A stretch of 28,692 nucleotides of DNA from an uncultured Bacillota bacterium (GTDB taxonomy: Bacteria > Bacillota > Clostridia > Lachnospirales > Lachnospiraceae): positions 1 through 28,692 of the forward strand of contig CAJKMA010000030.1 of assembly GCA_905200905.1 (NCBI GenBank), given 5' to 3'. Under the pieces are notes generated by a model that saw only the letters and a list, made by a program, of their open reading frames with translations, searched no databases and was not told the origin of the DNA. The position numbers and the translations under genes are program-made. Positions 9,215-16,465 of this stretch are shown piece after piece (position 1 is the stretch's first letter; each line of letters starts with the position of its first letter).

Positions 9215-10624
9215 TCAAAAACGAAAATATAGGAAAGGATTAAAGGAACCATCTACCAGAAAAGCAGTCATAACAAGAAGCAGCAAAAGCAGAACAACAG
9301 GCTCTGCAATAGCTAAAACAATGGCAAGTATCTTGTTATCAAAAAGGCGTTTTTCCAGTGTGGTCCACAGATATTTGCATACCGGAGTAGCGCCAATAAC
9401 TGAAAGAAAAAGAAGCAATCCAAAACTTTTCAGATAATATATAGCCTCGGGAGAAACCCAAGGGATTTTTCCCATGCCAAACAGACCGCCTATATGAGAA
9501 TATGCCTGTGACAAGGTCTCTGCATGGAACAGGACAAAGCTGATGGCAACAAAAAAAAGCACATAAACATGAGATAACAATTTGTGTCTGGAAAGAAGGG
9601 GAAGAAGCCACAATTTTTCCACTATAAGCAGAAGGGCAAAGAAAAGTCCCCAAAGTACAAAATTCCAGGCAGCTCCATGCCAGAATCCGGTGAGCATCCA
9701 TACAGTGAAAATGTTGAAAAACCATCGTGCCTTGCCTAACCTGTTTCCACCCATGGGAATGTACACGTAATCCCGAAACCAGGTTCCCAGAGAAATGTGC
9801 CATCTGCGCCAAAATTCTGTGATACTGGCAGAAATATAAGGATAATTAAAGTTTTCTGCAAAATGAAAGCCGAAAATTTTACCCAAACCAATAGCCATAT
9901 CACTGTAGCCAGAGAAATCAAAATAAATGTGTAAACTAAATGCTATGGCATATATCCAGTGAAACAAGACCGATTTTTCTCCAGAAGCAAGGAAAGCATT
10001 ACATAATTCCCCAAGTTGATTGGCTAGGAGAATTTTTTTTCCAAGCCCAAGGAGAAAGCGTCGGATACCAAGAGCAACCAAATCTACAGAGTGAGTACGT
10101 TTCTGAAGCTGTGCAGCAATCTGGGAGTAGCGCACAATAGGACCCGCAATGAGCTGGGGGAACATGGCAATATAGGTTGCCAAATACAGGGGATTTCTCT
10201 GTGCAGGTTCACCTCGATACACATCTACGGTATAGCTAATCATTTGGAAGGTATAAAAACTGATACCAATAGGCAGAGCAATCTTTAAAAGTCCTATTTC
10301 AAATCCAGTGACAGCATTGATATTTTCCAGGAAAAAATCTGCATATTTAAAATATAGGAGAAATCCAAGACTGACTGCCACAGAACAAAAGCAAATCCAT
10401 GGTGCAGCAGGCTTTTGCCGGTATCGTTCCAACAAAAGCCCAAAGCCATATCCAAATCCAATGGAAATCACCATAAGAAAAAGATATTTTGGTTCGCCCC
10501 ATCCATAAAAAATGAAGCTAAATAGCAACAATACATGGTTTTTAAACCTTGCAGGCGCTAAAAAATAAAATATCAGTACCAGAGGCAAAAAATAATACAA
10601 AAAAGGAATACTGGAAAAAAGCAT
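9215..10624 (-). CDS. MBOAT family O-acyltransferase (AlgI/DltB/PatA type)
   Basis: Polytopic membrane protein of 469 residues that moves acyl groups across the membrane for export to a surface polymer. The family pattern is clear: YFDFSGYSDMAIG, FWRRWHISLGTWFRDYVYIP and the catalytic-type His316 in GFWHGAAWNF. AGGAGG lies 6 bases before the ATG. It is the middle gene of a three-gene minus-strand operon (DUF4358 lipoprotein, MBOAT, DHHW), with a 20-base gap upstream and coupling downstream. No glycosyltransferase or teichoic acid gene is adjacent, so the substrate cannot be named from this window. DltB is unlikely because no dltA or dltC is present. Confidence 0.93.
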   Translation of the reverse strand: MLFSSIPFLYYFLPLVLIFYFLAPARFKNHVLLLFSFIFYGWGEPKYLFLMVISIGFGYGFGLLLERYRQKPAAPWICFCSVAVSLGFLLYFKYADFFLENINAVTGFEIGLLKIALPIGISFYTFQMISYTVDVYRGEPAQRNPLYLATYIAMFPQLIAGPIVRYSQIAAQLQKRTHSVDLVALGIRRFLLGLGKKILLANQLGELCNAFLASGEKSVLFHWIYAIAFSLHIYFDFSGYSDMAIGLGKIFGFHFAENFNYPYISASITEFWRRWHISLGTWFRDYVYIPMGGNRLGKARWFFNIFTVWMLTGFWHGAAWNFVLWGLFFALLLIVEKLWLLPLLSRHKLLSHVYVLFFVAISFVLFHAETLSQAYSHIGGLFGMGKIPWVSPEAIYYLKSFGLLLFLSVIGATPVCKYLWTTLEKRLFDNKILAIVLAIAEPVVLLLLLLVMTAFLVDGSFNPFLYFRF

Positions 10625-10644
10625 CCGTTACCTCCTAATTATGC

Positions 10645-11235
10645 TTAAGGCTCTGTGACAGAAGTTTCTAAAAGCACTTCGGAATCTTCTAAAGAAGAAG
10701 CGACATTTTTCTTAAAAGTTTCTATGAGTTCATCAGCCCCAAAAGCAGTGATTACATATTCGTTATCTGCTTTCAGAATTACCAGAGTGTCCGGCATTCC
10801 ACAAATCCACTGTCTGGACAAAATATGTTCTTCCACAGCCTTGGAAAAATCCTCCATATCAGTATCTTCTGTTAAATGATAGGCAGCTCCAGTAAAGGTA
10901 TTGGCATTCATCATATGCACCAGAGAAGCCGCATCATCAATGTGTGCCGCCTCTTCCTTTGGGAGACCTAATACAGTATCTAGTTCATCTGTTTTGGAAA
11001 CATCAAAGGCAGCCGGTCCTTCTGTAGATAAATTCTCAGAATCACCGCCGCTCATAGGAAATTTTTCATCTTCTGCGTAGGAATCAGCAACTGTATTTAA
11101 CACATCCAGAGCGCTTTCATAAGAAGAATCCTTACTCGGTTCCTTACCTGCCTCCTTATCGTTACCACATCCTATCATAGTAACTGCCATAACAGCACTA
11201 AGAAGAAAAACTATAGATTTTTTCATATTTAACAT
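10645..11235 (-). CDS. DUF4358 lipoprotein
   Basis: Exported lipoprotein of 196 residues. The signal peptide MLNMKKSIVFLLSAVMAVTM is followed by the lipobox MIGC with Cys23 as the lipid site, then an acidic Ser-rich linker and a globular domain with MNANTFTGAAYHL and VEEHILSRQWICGMPD, recognised as DUF4358. AAAGGA precedes the ATG at 11235. It is the first gene of the operon with MBOAT and DHHW genes. This combination suggests that it acts on the outer face of the membrane in the same acylation process, but no biochemical role is known to me. An extended -10 (TGGTACAAT on the minus strand, 11264-11272) is the candidate promoter. Confidence 0.82.
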   Translation of the reverse strand: MLNMKKSIVFLLSAVMAVTMIGCGNDKEAGKEPSKDSSYESALDVLNTVADSYAEDEKFPMSGGDSENLSTEGPAAFDVSKTDELDTVLGLPKEEAAHIDDAASLVHMMNANTFTGAAYHLTEDTDMEDFSKAVEEHILSRQWICGMPDTLVILKADNEYVITAFGADELIETFKKNVASSLEDSEVLLETSVTEP

Positions 11236-11263
11236 ACCTGTTCCTTTCTTAAATTATATGGCC

Positions 11264-11272
11264 ATTGTACCA
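11264..11272 (-). promoter_or_regulatory. extended -10 promoter for the DUF4358-MBOAT-DHHW operon
   Basis: On the minus strand TGGTACAAT gives a TG-N extended -10 about 30 bases before the ATG. The -35 is poor. The promoter is divergent from the metal ATPase promoter at 11297. Confidence 0.45.
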
Positions 11273-11296
11273 TAGGAAAATTTATAAAAAAAGGCA

Positions 11297-11325
11297 TTGA
11301 CATTCTTCTTTTTTTTCGTTATATT
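11297..11325 (+). promoter_or_regulatory. sigma-A promoter of the HMA/P1B-ATPase operon
   Basis: Consensus TTGACA (11297-11302), 17-base T-rich spacer and TATATT (11320-11325). The predicted start site is near 11332, just before the palindrome at 11338. Confidence 0.82.
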
Positions 11326-11337
11326 AAAAACATAAAG

Positions 11338-11355
11338 ATTAAACGATTGTTTAAT
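11338..11355. promoter_or_regulatory. ArsR/SmtB-like operator palindrome ATTAAAC-GATT-GTTTAAT
   Basis: Perfect 7-base inverted repeat with a 4-base centre, just downstream of the predicted start site. The AT-rich AAAC/GTTT form resembles operators of metal-sensing ArsR/SmtB proteins. The ArsR gene at 15974-16348 is the natural candidate regulator (inference). Confidence 0.55.
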
Positions 11356-11382
11356 TGTTAAAAAAGAAAGGAGTATTTATTT

Positions 11383-11601
11383 ATGAAGAAAACTTATAAA
11401 ATTGAAGTGGATTGTGCAAACTGTGCCAACCTTATGGAGAATGAAGCAAAAAAAACAGAAGGTGTTGCAAATGCTGTTGTAAACTTTATGACACAGAAAA
11501 TGATTGTAGAGTTTGAAGATGGAAAAGAACCAAAAGCAGTGATGAAGGATGTGTTAAAAGCTTGTAAAAAGGTTGAGCCGGACTGCGAGATCGAATTATA
11601 G
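11383..11601 (+). CDS. heavy-metal-associated (HMA) domain protein, metal chaperone-like
   Basis: A single HMA ferredoxin-like domain of 72 residues, with the metal-binding CxxC as VDCANCANLMENEAKK (Cys11 and Cys14). A GAAAGGAG site precedes the ATG. It lies 16 bases upstream of the P1B ATPase, which itself has no N-terminal HMA domain, so this looks like the detached metal-binding domain that delivers ions to, or regulates, the pump. The metal is probably Zn, Cd or Pb by association with the pump type. Copper chaperones have a similar fold, so metal identity remains inferred. Confidence 0.88.
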   Translation: MKKTYKIEVDCANCANLMENEAKKTEGVANAVVNFMTQKMIVEFEDGKEPKAVMKDVLKACKKVEPDCEIEL

Positions 11602-11617
11602 AAAGAGAATAAGAACT

Positions 11618-13504
11618 ATGAATAAGAAGCAGAAAAAAATGCTCACTCGGATTATCATTGCAGCAGTTATGGTGATTGGGCTGAATTTTATTCCGGTGGA
11701 AGGATGGTTAAGATTGGGTCTCTACCTGGCTGCATATTTGATTATTGGCTATGATATTCTGAGAAAGGCATGGAGAGGGATTCTTAACAGACGTGTATTT
11801 GATGAGAATTTTCTAATGGCAATTGCTACAGTGGGAGCTTTTGCACTGGCTATTTACAGCAGGAGTGGAGATTACAATGAAGCCATTGCAGTTATGCTTT
11901 TCTACCAGGTGGGAGAACTGTTTCAGAGTTATGCTGTGGGAAAAAGCCGCAAGAATATCAGTGCCCTTATGGATATCCGCCCAGACTATGCCAATATTGA
12001 GCGAGATGGAAAGCTGGAACAGGTAGACCCAGATGAGGTAGAGGTTGACAGCGTGATTGTGGTGCAGCCAGGAGAAAAAGTTCCTCTGGATGGAATCGTT
12101 CTGGAAGGAAATTCTACTTTAAATACCAGTGCACTTACAGGGGAAAGCCTCCCAAGAGATGTGAAGCAGGGAGATGAAATCATCAGTGGATGTATTAATA
12201 TGACAGGTGTGCTGAAAATACGCACTACGAAGGAATTTGGGGAATCTACGGTATCTAAGATTCTGGAGCTTGTGGAAAATTCCAGTTCTAGAAAGTCAAA
12301 ATCAGAGGATTTTATTTCCAAATTCGCCAGAGTTTATACACCGGCAGTCTGTTATGGCGCTCTTGCCCTTGCCCTTTTACCGCCTTTGGTGCAGATGCTG
12401 TTCTTAGGCAGTACAGCCCAGTGGGGAATCTGGATTTATAGGGCTCTTACCTTTTTGGTAATTAGTTGTCCATGTGCTTTGGTTATTAGTATTCCTCTTA
12501 GTTTTTTTGCAGGAATCGGAGGCGCCAGCAAGGAAGGTGTACTGATTAAAGGTTCCAATTATATGGAAACACTATCTAAGATAAAATATGTGGTTTTTGA
12601 TAAAACAGGAACACTGACAAAAGGCGTTTTTGAAGTAACAGCCATTCATCATAATGAAATGGATGAAAAAAAATTACTGGAATACGCAGCTTTGGCAGAA
12701 TGTGCTTCTTCTCACCCTATTAGTAAAAGCCTCTTGAAGGCTTATGGGCAGGAAATCGAGAGAAATCGTGTAACCGATATTCAGGAAATCAGCGGTCATG
12801 GAGTGGTGGCAAAAGTAGACGGTCATGAAGTGGCAGCCGGAAATAGCAAATTAATGAAGCAATTAGGCGTAGAGTATAAGGATTGTCATGAGGTGGGAAC
12901 CATTATTCATATTGCAGTGGATAAAAAGTATGAAGGACATATTGTGATTTCCGATGTTCCTAAGCCACATGCAAAAGAAGTGGTTTCCAGGCTGAAAAAA
13001 GCAGGTGTGAAGAAAACTGTCATGCTTACAGGAGATGCGAAAGCAGTGGCAGAACAGACAGCGAAGGCTCTTGGCATGGATGAAGTGTATAGTGAATTGC
13101 TTCCAGGAGATAAAGTAGAGAAGGTGGAAGCTCTGCTGAAACAGAAAGCAGAAAATGAGAAGCTGGTCTTTGTAGGAGATGGTATTAATGATGCGCCGGT
13201 ACTTACCAGAGCAGATATTGGAATTGCTATGGGAGCCCTGGGATCAGATGCAGCCATTGAGGCAGCAGATGTGGTTCTTATGGATGATGACCCGCTGAAA
13301 ATCTCCAAGGCTATTAAAATTTCCAGGAAATGTCTCAATATTGTATACCAGAATATCGTCTTTGCATTGGTGATTAAGTTTGGTTGTTTGGCGCTGGGTG
13401 CTGTGGGAATTGCCAATATGTGGTTTGCTATTTTTGCAGATGTGGGAGTTATGGTTCTGGCAGTGTTAAATGCAATCAGGGCCCTTAGGGTTCACGATTT
13501 ATAA
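11618..13504 (+). CDS. Zn/Cd/Pb-type P1B ATPase (heavy metal efflux pump)
   Basis: Exports divalent soft metals across the cytoplasmic membrane using ATP. All core motifs are present: TGES (174-177), CPC in the membrane (Cys284, Cys286), phosphorylated Asp328 in DKTGTLT, HP in SSHPIS and hinge GDGINDAP from 520. The final membrane helices have the Lys (VIKFG) and Asp (FADVGV) typical of the P1B-2 ZntA/CadA group. The 628-residue length fits a pump without N-terminal metal domains; that domain is the separate gene upstream. Start: ATG 11618, 16 bases after the HMA stop; the longer frame from 11573 would overlap that gene. It probably belongs to the same transcript and is induced by metal through the upstream palindrome. 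Confidence 0.93.
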   Translation: MNKKQKKMLTRIIIAAVMVIGLNFIPVEGWLRLGLYLAAYLIIGYDILRKAWRGILNRRVFDENFLMAIATVGAFALAIYSRSGDYNEAIAVMLFYQVGELFQSYAVGKSRKNISALMDIRPDYANIERDGKLEQVDPDEVEVDSVIVVQPGEKVPLDGIVLEGNSTLNTSALTGESLPRDVKQGDEIISGCINMTGVLKIRTTKEFGESTVSKILELVENSSSRKSKSEDFISKFARVYTPAVCYGALALALLPPLVQMLFLGSTAQWGIWIYRALTFLVISCPCALVISIPLSFFAGIGGASKEGVLIKGSNYMETLSKIKYVVFDKTGTLTKGVFEVTAIHHNEMDEKKLLEYAALAECASSHPISKSLLKAYGQEIERNRVTDIQEISGHGVVAKVDGHEVAAGNSKLMKQLGVEYKDCHEVGTIIHIAVDKKYEGHIVISDVPKPHAKEVVSRLKKAGVKKTVMLTGDAKAVAEQTAKALGMDEVYSELLPGDKVEKVEALLKQKAENEKLVFVGDGINDAPVLTRADIGIAMGALGSDAAIEAADVVLMDDDPLKISKAIKISRKCLNIVYQNIVFALVIKFGCLALGAVGIANMWFAIFADVGVMVLAVLNAIRALRVHDL

Positions 13505-13532
13505 AAAAATACTACAGAAATTTACAAAGAAG

Positions 13533-13541
13533 TGCTATAAT
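13533..13541 (+). promoter_or_regulatory. extended -10 promoter, probably of feoAB
   Basis: TGCTATAAT is a perfect extended -10 (TATAAT at 13536-13541) with a weak -35. It lies upstream of the hairpin at 13570-13609, so if used, the feoAB transcript would have a structured leader of about 115 bases. Confidence 0.5.
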
Positions 13542-13569
13542 AAAACAGAAAAAAGAGAAGTACAGGAAC

Positions 13570-13609
13570 TGTCGCATCACATGGTGAAAAAATACTATGT
13601 GATGCGGCA
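13570..13609 (+). terminator. stem-loop after the P1B ATPase (terminator or feoAB leader)
   Basis: Arms 13570-13582 and 13597-13609 pair over 13 bases, with one G-U pair. The tail is not a strong T-run. The arm has CTGTCGCA like the glgP terminator. Its placement after a promoter-like TATAAT leaves open whether it ends the ATPase transcript or forms an attenuator before feoAB. Confidence 0.5.
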
Positions 13610-13624
13610 ACACCTTTGTGTTTG

Positions 13625-13642
13625 AGTTAGATAAGACTAATG
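13625..13642. promoter_or_regulatory. operator-like site AGTTAG-N6-CTAAT upstream of feoAB
   Basis: Imperfect palindrome with the same TTAG-N6-CTAA core and spacing as the perfect site at 4239-4256. It is about 23 bases before the feoAB start codon. An iron-responsive function is inferred only from the neighbour. Confidence 0.45.
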
Positions 13643-13664
13643 CAAAAGATAGGAGAACAACACA

Positions 13665-15995
13665 ATGAATCTTAGTAAATTACCAATTGGGAGTACTGCT
13701 ACCATACAGTCTGTAGGTGGCGCTGGCGCTCTTAGACAACATTTTCTGGACATGGGCCTTATACAGGGAACGGAGGTTACTGTTGTGAAATATGCGCCCA
13801 TGGGAGACCCTATGGAACTTCGCATCCACGGATATGAGCTGAGCATCCGTTTGGCAGATGCAGAAAATATCCAGGTGGGAAAGCCCCATGAGCCTAAAAC
13901 AGTGGAAAATAAGGCAGAAAAAAAGGAAAAACATCACCCGGGATATGGAGAAGGTGGAAAATTCCATAATAGAAAAAGTGAAAATCCCCTTCCGGAAAGT
14001 GAAACTCTCACCTTTGCCCTGGTGGGAAACCAGAACTGTGGAAAAACGACACTGTTTAACCAACTAACAGGTTCCAAACAGCATGTAGGGAATTTTCCAG
14101 GTGTTACAGTAGATAGAAAAGACGGTGTTATAAAAGGTCACGAGAATACTTTAATTACAGACCTGCCAGGAATTTATTCCATGTCACCTTACACCAGTGA
14201 GGAAATTGTTACCCGTGAGTTTGTAATCAGGGAAAAGCCAAAGGGTATTATTAATATTGTAGATGCTACGAACATTGAGAGGAATCTGTACTTGACTATG
14301 CAGCTTTTGGAATTAGGTTTTCCAATGGTTGTGGCCTTGAATATGATGGATGAGCTTAGGGAAAACGGTGGTTCTGTTCTGGTAAATGAAATGGAAGAGG
14401 CTTTGGGTGTACCAGTTATTCCCATATCTGCTGCAAAAGGGGAAGGAATTGAGGAACTTATACGCCATGGGATTCATGTGGCGAAATATCAGGAACGTCC
14501 TGAGGAAACCGATTTCTGTAATCGGAAAGAAGGGATTCACAGAGGAATTCACGCAGTGATGCATCTTATTGAGGATCATGCAGAAAAAACAGAGATTCCT
14601 ATCCGTTTTGCTGCCAGCAAGGTTATGGAAGGGGATAGCAAGATTCTGGAGCAATTAGAGCTTACAGAGAACGAACAAAGACTCTTAGAAGATATTGCTA
14701 TCCAAACGGAGGAAGAAACCGGTATGGACAGGGCAGCCGCAGTGGCACAGATGCGTTTTGACTATATAGAAGAAGTGTGTAAGGATACCGTAATCAAGCC
14801 AAAAGAGAGTAAAGAACGGGTGCGCAGCCGGAAAATAGATCATTTCCTCACAGGAAAATATACAGGAATTCCGGCTTTTATTGGAATCATGGGGATTGTA
14901 TTCTGGCTAACTTTTAATGTGATTGGAGCCTTTCTTCAGGGTCTTTTGGAATCTGGAATTTCGACGCTGACGGAGATGGTAGACCATGCCATGGAAGCAG
15001 CTCATGTAAACAGTGTAGTTCACTCCCTGGTGATTGACGGTATTTTCAATGGGGTAGGCGGTGTCTTAAGCTTCCTTCCTATTATTGTAACCTTGTTTTT
15101 CTTCCTGTCTATGCTAGAAGACAGCGGTTATATGGCGAGAGTTGCCTTTATTATGGATAAACTTCTTCGGAAACTGGGACTGTCAGGCCGAAGCATTGTT
15201 CCCATGCTCATAGGCTTTGGATGTACCGTGCCAGGAGTTATGGCGAGCCGGACCCTTCCATCAGAGCGTGACAGAAAGATGACCATCCTTTTGACACCTT
15301 TTATGAGCTGCACAGCAAAACTTCCTATTTATGCGTTCTTTACTGCAGCCTTTTTCCCAAAACATGGGGCATTGGTTATGATTGGGCTGTATGTATTTGG
15401 CATTGTCATGGGAATCCTTATGGCGCTGATTTTTAAGAAAACAGCTTTTAAAGGGGAAGCAGTGCCCTTTGTTATGGAGCTTCCAAACTATCGTATGCCG
15501 GGGGCAAAAAATGTATTTCATCTTCTGTGGGATAAGGCGAAAGACTTCCTTCAGAGAGCGTTTACTGTTATCTTCTTAGCAACCATTTTGATTTGGTTCC
15601 TGCAGAATTTTGACACAGGATTTAATATGGTAACAGATTCCCAGGATAGTATTTTGGCTCTGGCAGCAGGTACGTTGGCTCCTGTTTTTATTCCTGTGGG
15701 ATTTGGAGACTGGAGAATTGTGACAGCTCTGATTTCGGGATTTATGGCAAAAGAAAGCGTGGTCTCTTCTCTTACTGTACTTTTTGGCAGTACAGCGGCT
15801 TTGCAGAGTAGCCTTAGTACAATAGGAGCAGGTGCGCTTCTAGTATTCTGCCTTTTGTATACTCCTTGTGTGGCAGCCATTGCCTCTGTAAAAAGAGAAT
15901 TGGGAGGCAAATGGGCCATAGCTATGGTAATCGGTCAATGTGTTATTGCGTGGATTGCCGCGTTTGCTGTATATCAGATTGGCATGTTTTTCTGA
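13665..15995 (+). CDS. feoB: ferrous iron transporter, FeoA-FeoB fusion
   Basis: Fe(II) uptake permease with its G domain, fused to FeoA. Residues 1-75 are the FeoA SH3-like domain (LSKLPIGSTATIQSV, LRQHFLDMGLIQGTEV). A charged linker with His residues (EKKEKHHPGYGEGGKFHN) leads into the G domain: G1 GNQNCGKT (121-128), G3 DLPG, G4 NMMD and G5 SAAKG. The C-terminal membrane domain has the two Gate regions (GFGCTVPGVMASRTL; FMAKESVVSSL) with multiple helices. At 776 residues it is the size expected for FeoA plus FeoB. AGGAGA lies about 9 bases before the ATG. Its last 22 bases overlap the convergent ArsR gene. It is likely iron-regulated through the site at 13625. Confidence 0.96.
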   Translation: MNLSKLPIGSTATIQSVGGAGALRQHFLDMGLIQGTEVTVVKYAPMGDPMELRIHGYELSIRLADAENIQVGKPHEPKTVENKAEKKEKHHPGYGEGGKFHNRKSENPLPESETLTFALVGNQNCGKTTLFNQLTGSKQHVGNFPGVTVDRKDGVIKGHENTLITDLPGIYSMSPYTSEEIVTREFVIREKPKGIINIVDATNIERNLYLTMQLLELGFPMVVALNMMDELRENGGSVLVNEMEEALGVPVIPISAAKGEGIEELIRHGIHVAKYQERPEETDFCNRKEGIHRGIHAVMHLIEDHAEKTEIPIRFAASKVMEGDSKILEQLELTENEQRLLEDIAIQTEEETGMDRAAAVAQMRFDYIEEVCKDTVIKPKESKERVRSRKIDHFLTGKYTGIPAFIGIMGIVFWLTFNVIGAFLQGLLESGISTLTEMVDHAMEAAHVNSVVHSLVIDGIFNGVGGVLSFLPIIVTLFFFLSMLEDSGYMARVAFIMDKLLRKLGLSGRSIVPMLIGFGCTVPGVMASRTLPSERDRKMTILLTPFMSCTAKLPIYAFFTAAFFPKHGALVMIGLYVFGIVMGILMALIFKKTAFKGEAVPFVMELPNYRMPGAKNVFHLLWDKAKDFLQRAFTVIFLATILIWFLQNFDTGFNMVTDSQDSILALAAGTLAPVFIPVGFGDWRIVTALISGFMAKESVVSSLTVLFGSTAALQSSLSTIGAGALLVFCLLYTPCVAAIASVKRELGGKWAIAMVIGQCVIAWIAAFAVYQIGMFF

Positions 15996-16348
15996 AAACA
16001 GGAAATATCCATCATTTCTTCAATCATATGATGAAGAGACTGGGCTTTTTTGCTTTTGCTGGCTCGGTAATAAGTTTCCTTGCCATCTCGGCGGGATTCA
16101 ATTAAGCCGCTTGCCCGAAGCAGGCGTAGATGGTGTGCTACGGCAGGACTGCTCATTTCCATTAGGGCAGCAATATTAATGACACACTCTTCACAATGAC
16201 AAAGAATCCAGAAAATGCGGATTCGAGTGGTATCGCTAAGCTGCTTGAAAATATCTGCAATGATTTGAAAATTTTCTGTGGATGGTATATTTTCCATGAG
16301 TTGATCTTTGGACTGTCCATGCTGATGGGGCAGGGTAAAATGTTCCAT
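15974..16348 (-). CDS. ArsR/SmtB family metal-sensing repressor
   Basis: Winged-helix repressor of 124 residues. The start ATG at 16348 follows AAAGGAGG by about 7 bases on the minus strand; the longer frame would skip this site. The HTH core is DTTRIRIFWIL...SSPAVAHHLRLLRASGLIESRRDGKETYY. Metal ligand candidates are CHCEEC before the recognition helix (alpha-3-type site), a His-rich N-terminus (MEHFTLPHQHG) and the C-terminal HHMIEEMMD (alpha-5-type site as in SmtB/CzrA). The gene overlaps the end of feoB convergently. It probably controls the HMA/P1B ATPase operon, whose promoter has an ArsR-like palindrome, though that lies 4.6 kb away. Confidence 0.92.
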   Translation of the reverse strand: MEHFTLPHQHGQSKDQLMENIPSTENFQIIADIFKQLSDTTRIRIFWILCHCEECVINIAALMEMSSPAVAHHLRLLRASGLIESRRDGKETYYRASKSKKAQSLHHMIEEMMDISCFQKNMPI

Positions 16349-16379
16349 ATGAATTCCTCCTTTCCGCTTAGTGTACCAT

Positions 16380-16392
16380 AACAGAACCTGTT
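16380..16392. promoter_or_regulatory. inverted repeat AACAG-AAC-CTGTT between arsR and corA
   Basis: Perfect 5-base inverted repeat in the divergent arsR-corA gap, 32 bases upstream of the arsR start codon. It could be an autoregulatory operator. It is short and may be chance. Confidence 0.3.
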
Positions 16393-16465
16393 TGAACAAC
16401 TGTGGAATTGCAAGAATTTCTGTATTTTGGGCAGACTAAGAGAAAACAAGCAGTTGGAGGAAGCT

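Noticed and set aside
9339..9812. Minus-strand frame of 157 residues overlapping the MBOAT gene
   Set aside because: Alternate frame on the same strand; composition is unlike a membrane or soluble domain and all MBOAT motifs are in the other frame.
12907..13416. Long minus-strand frame (169 residues, Ser/Thr-rich) inside the P1B ATPase
   Set aside because: Antisense shadow of a strongly conserved gene; no ribosome site and no recognisable domain.
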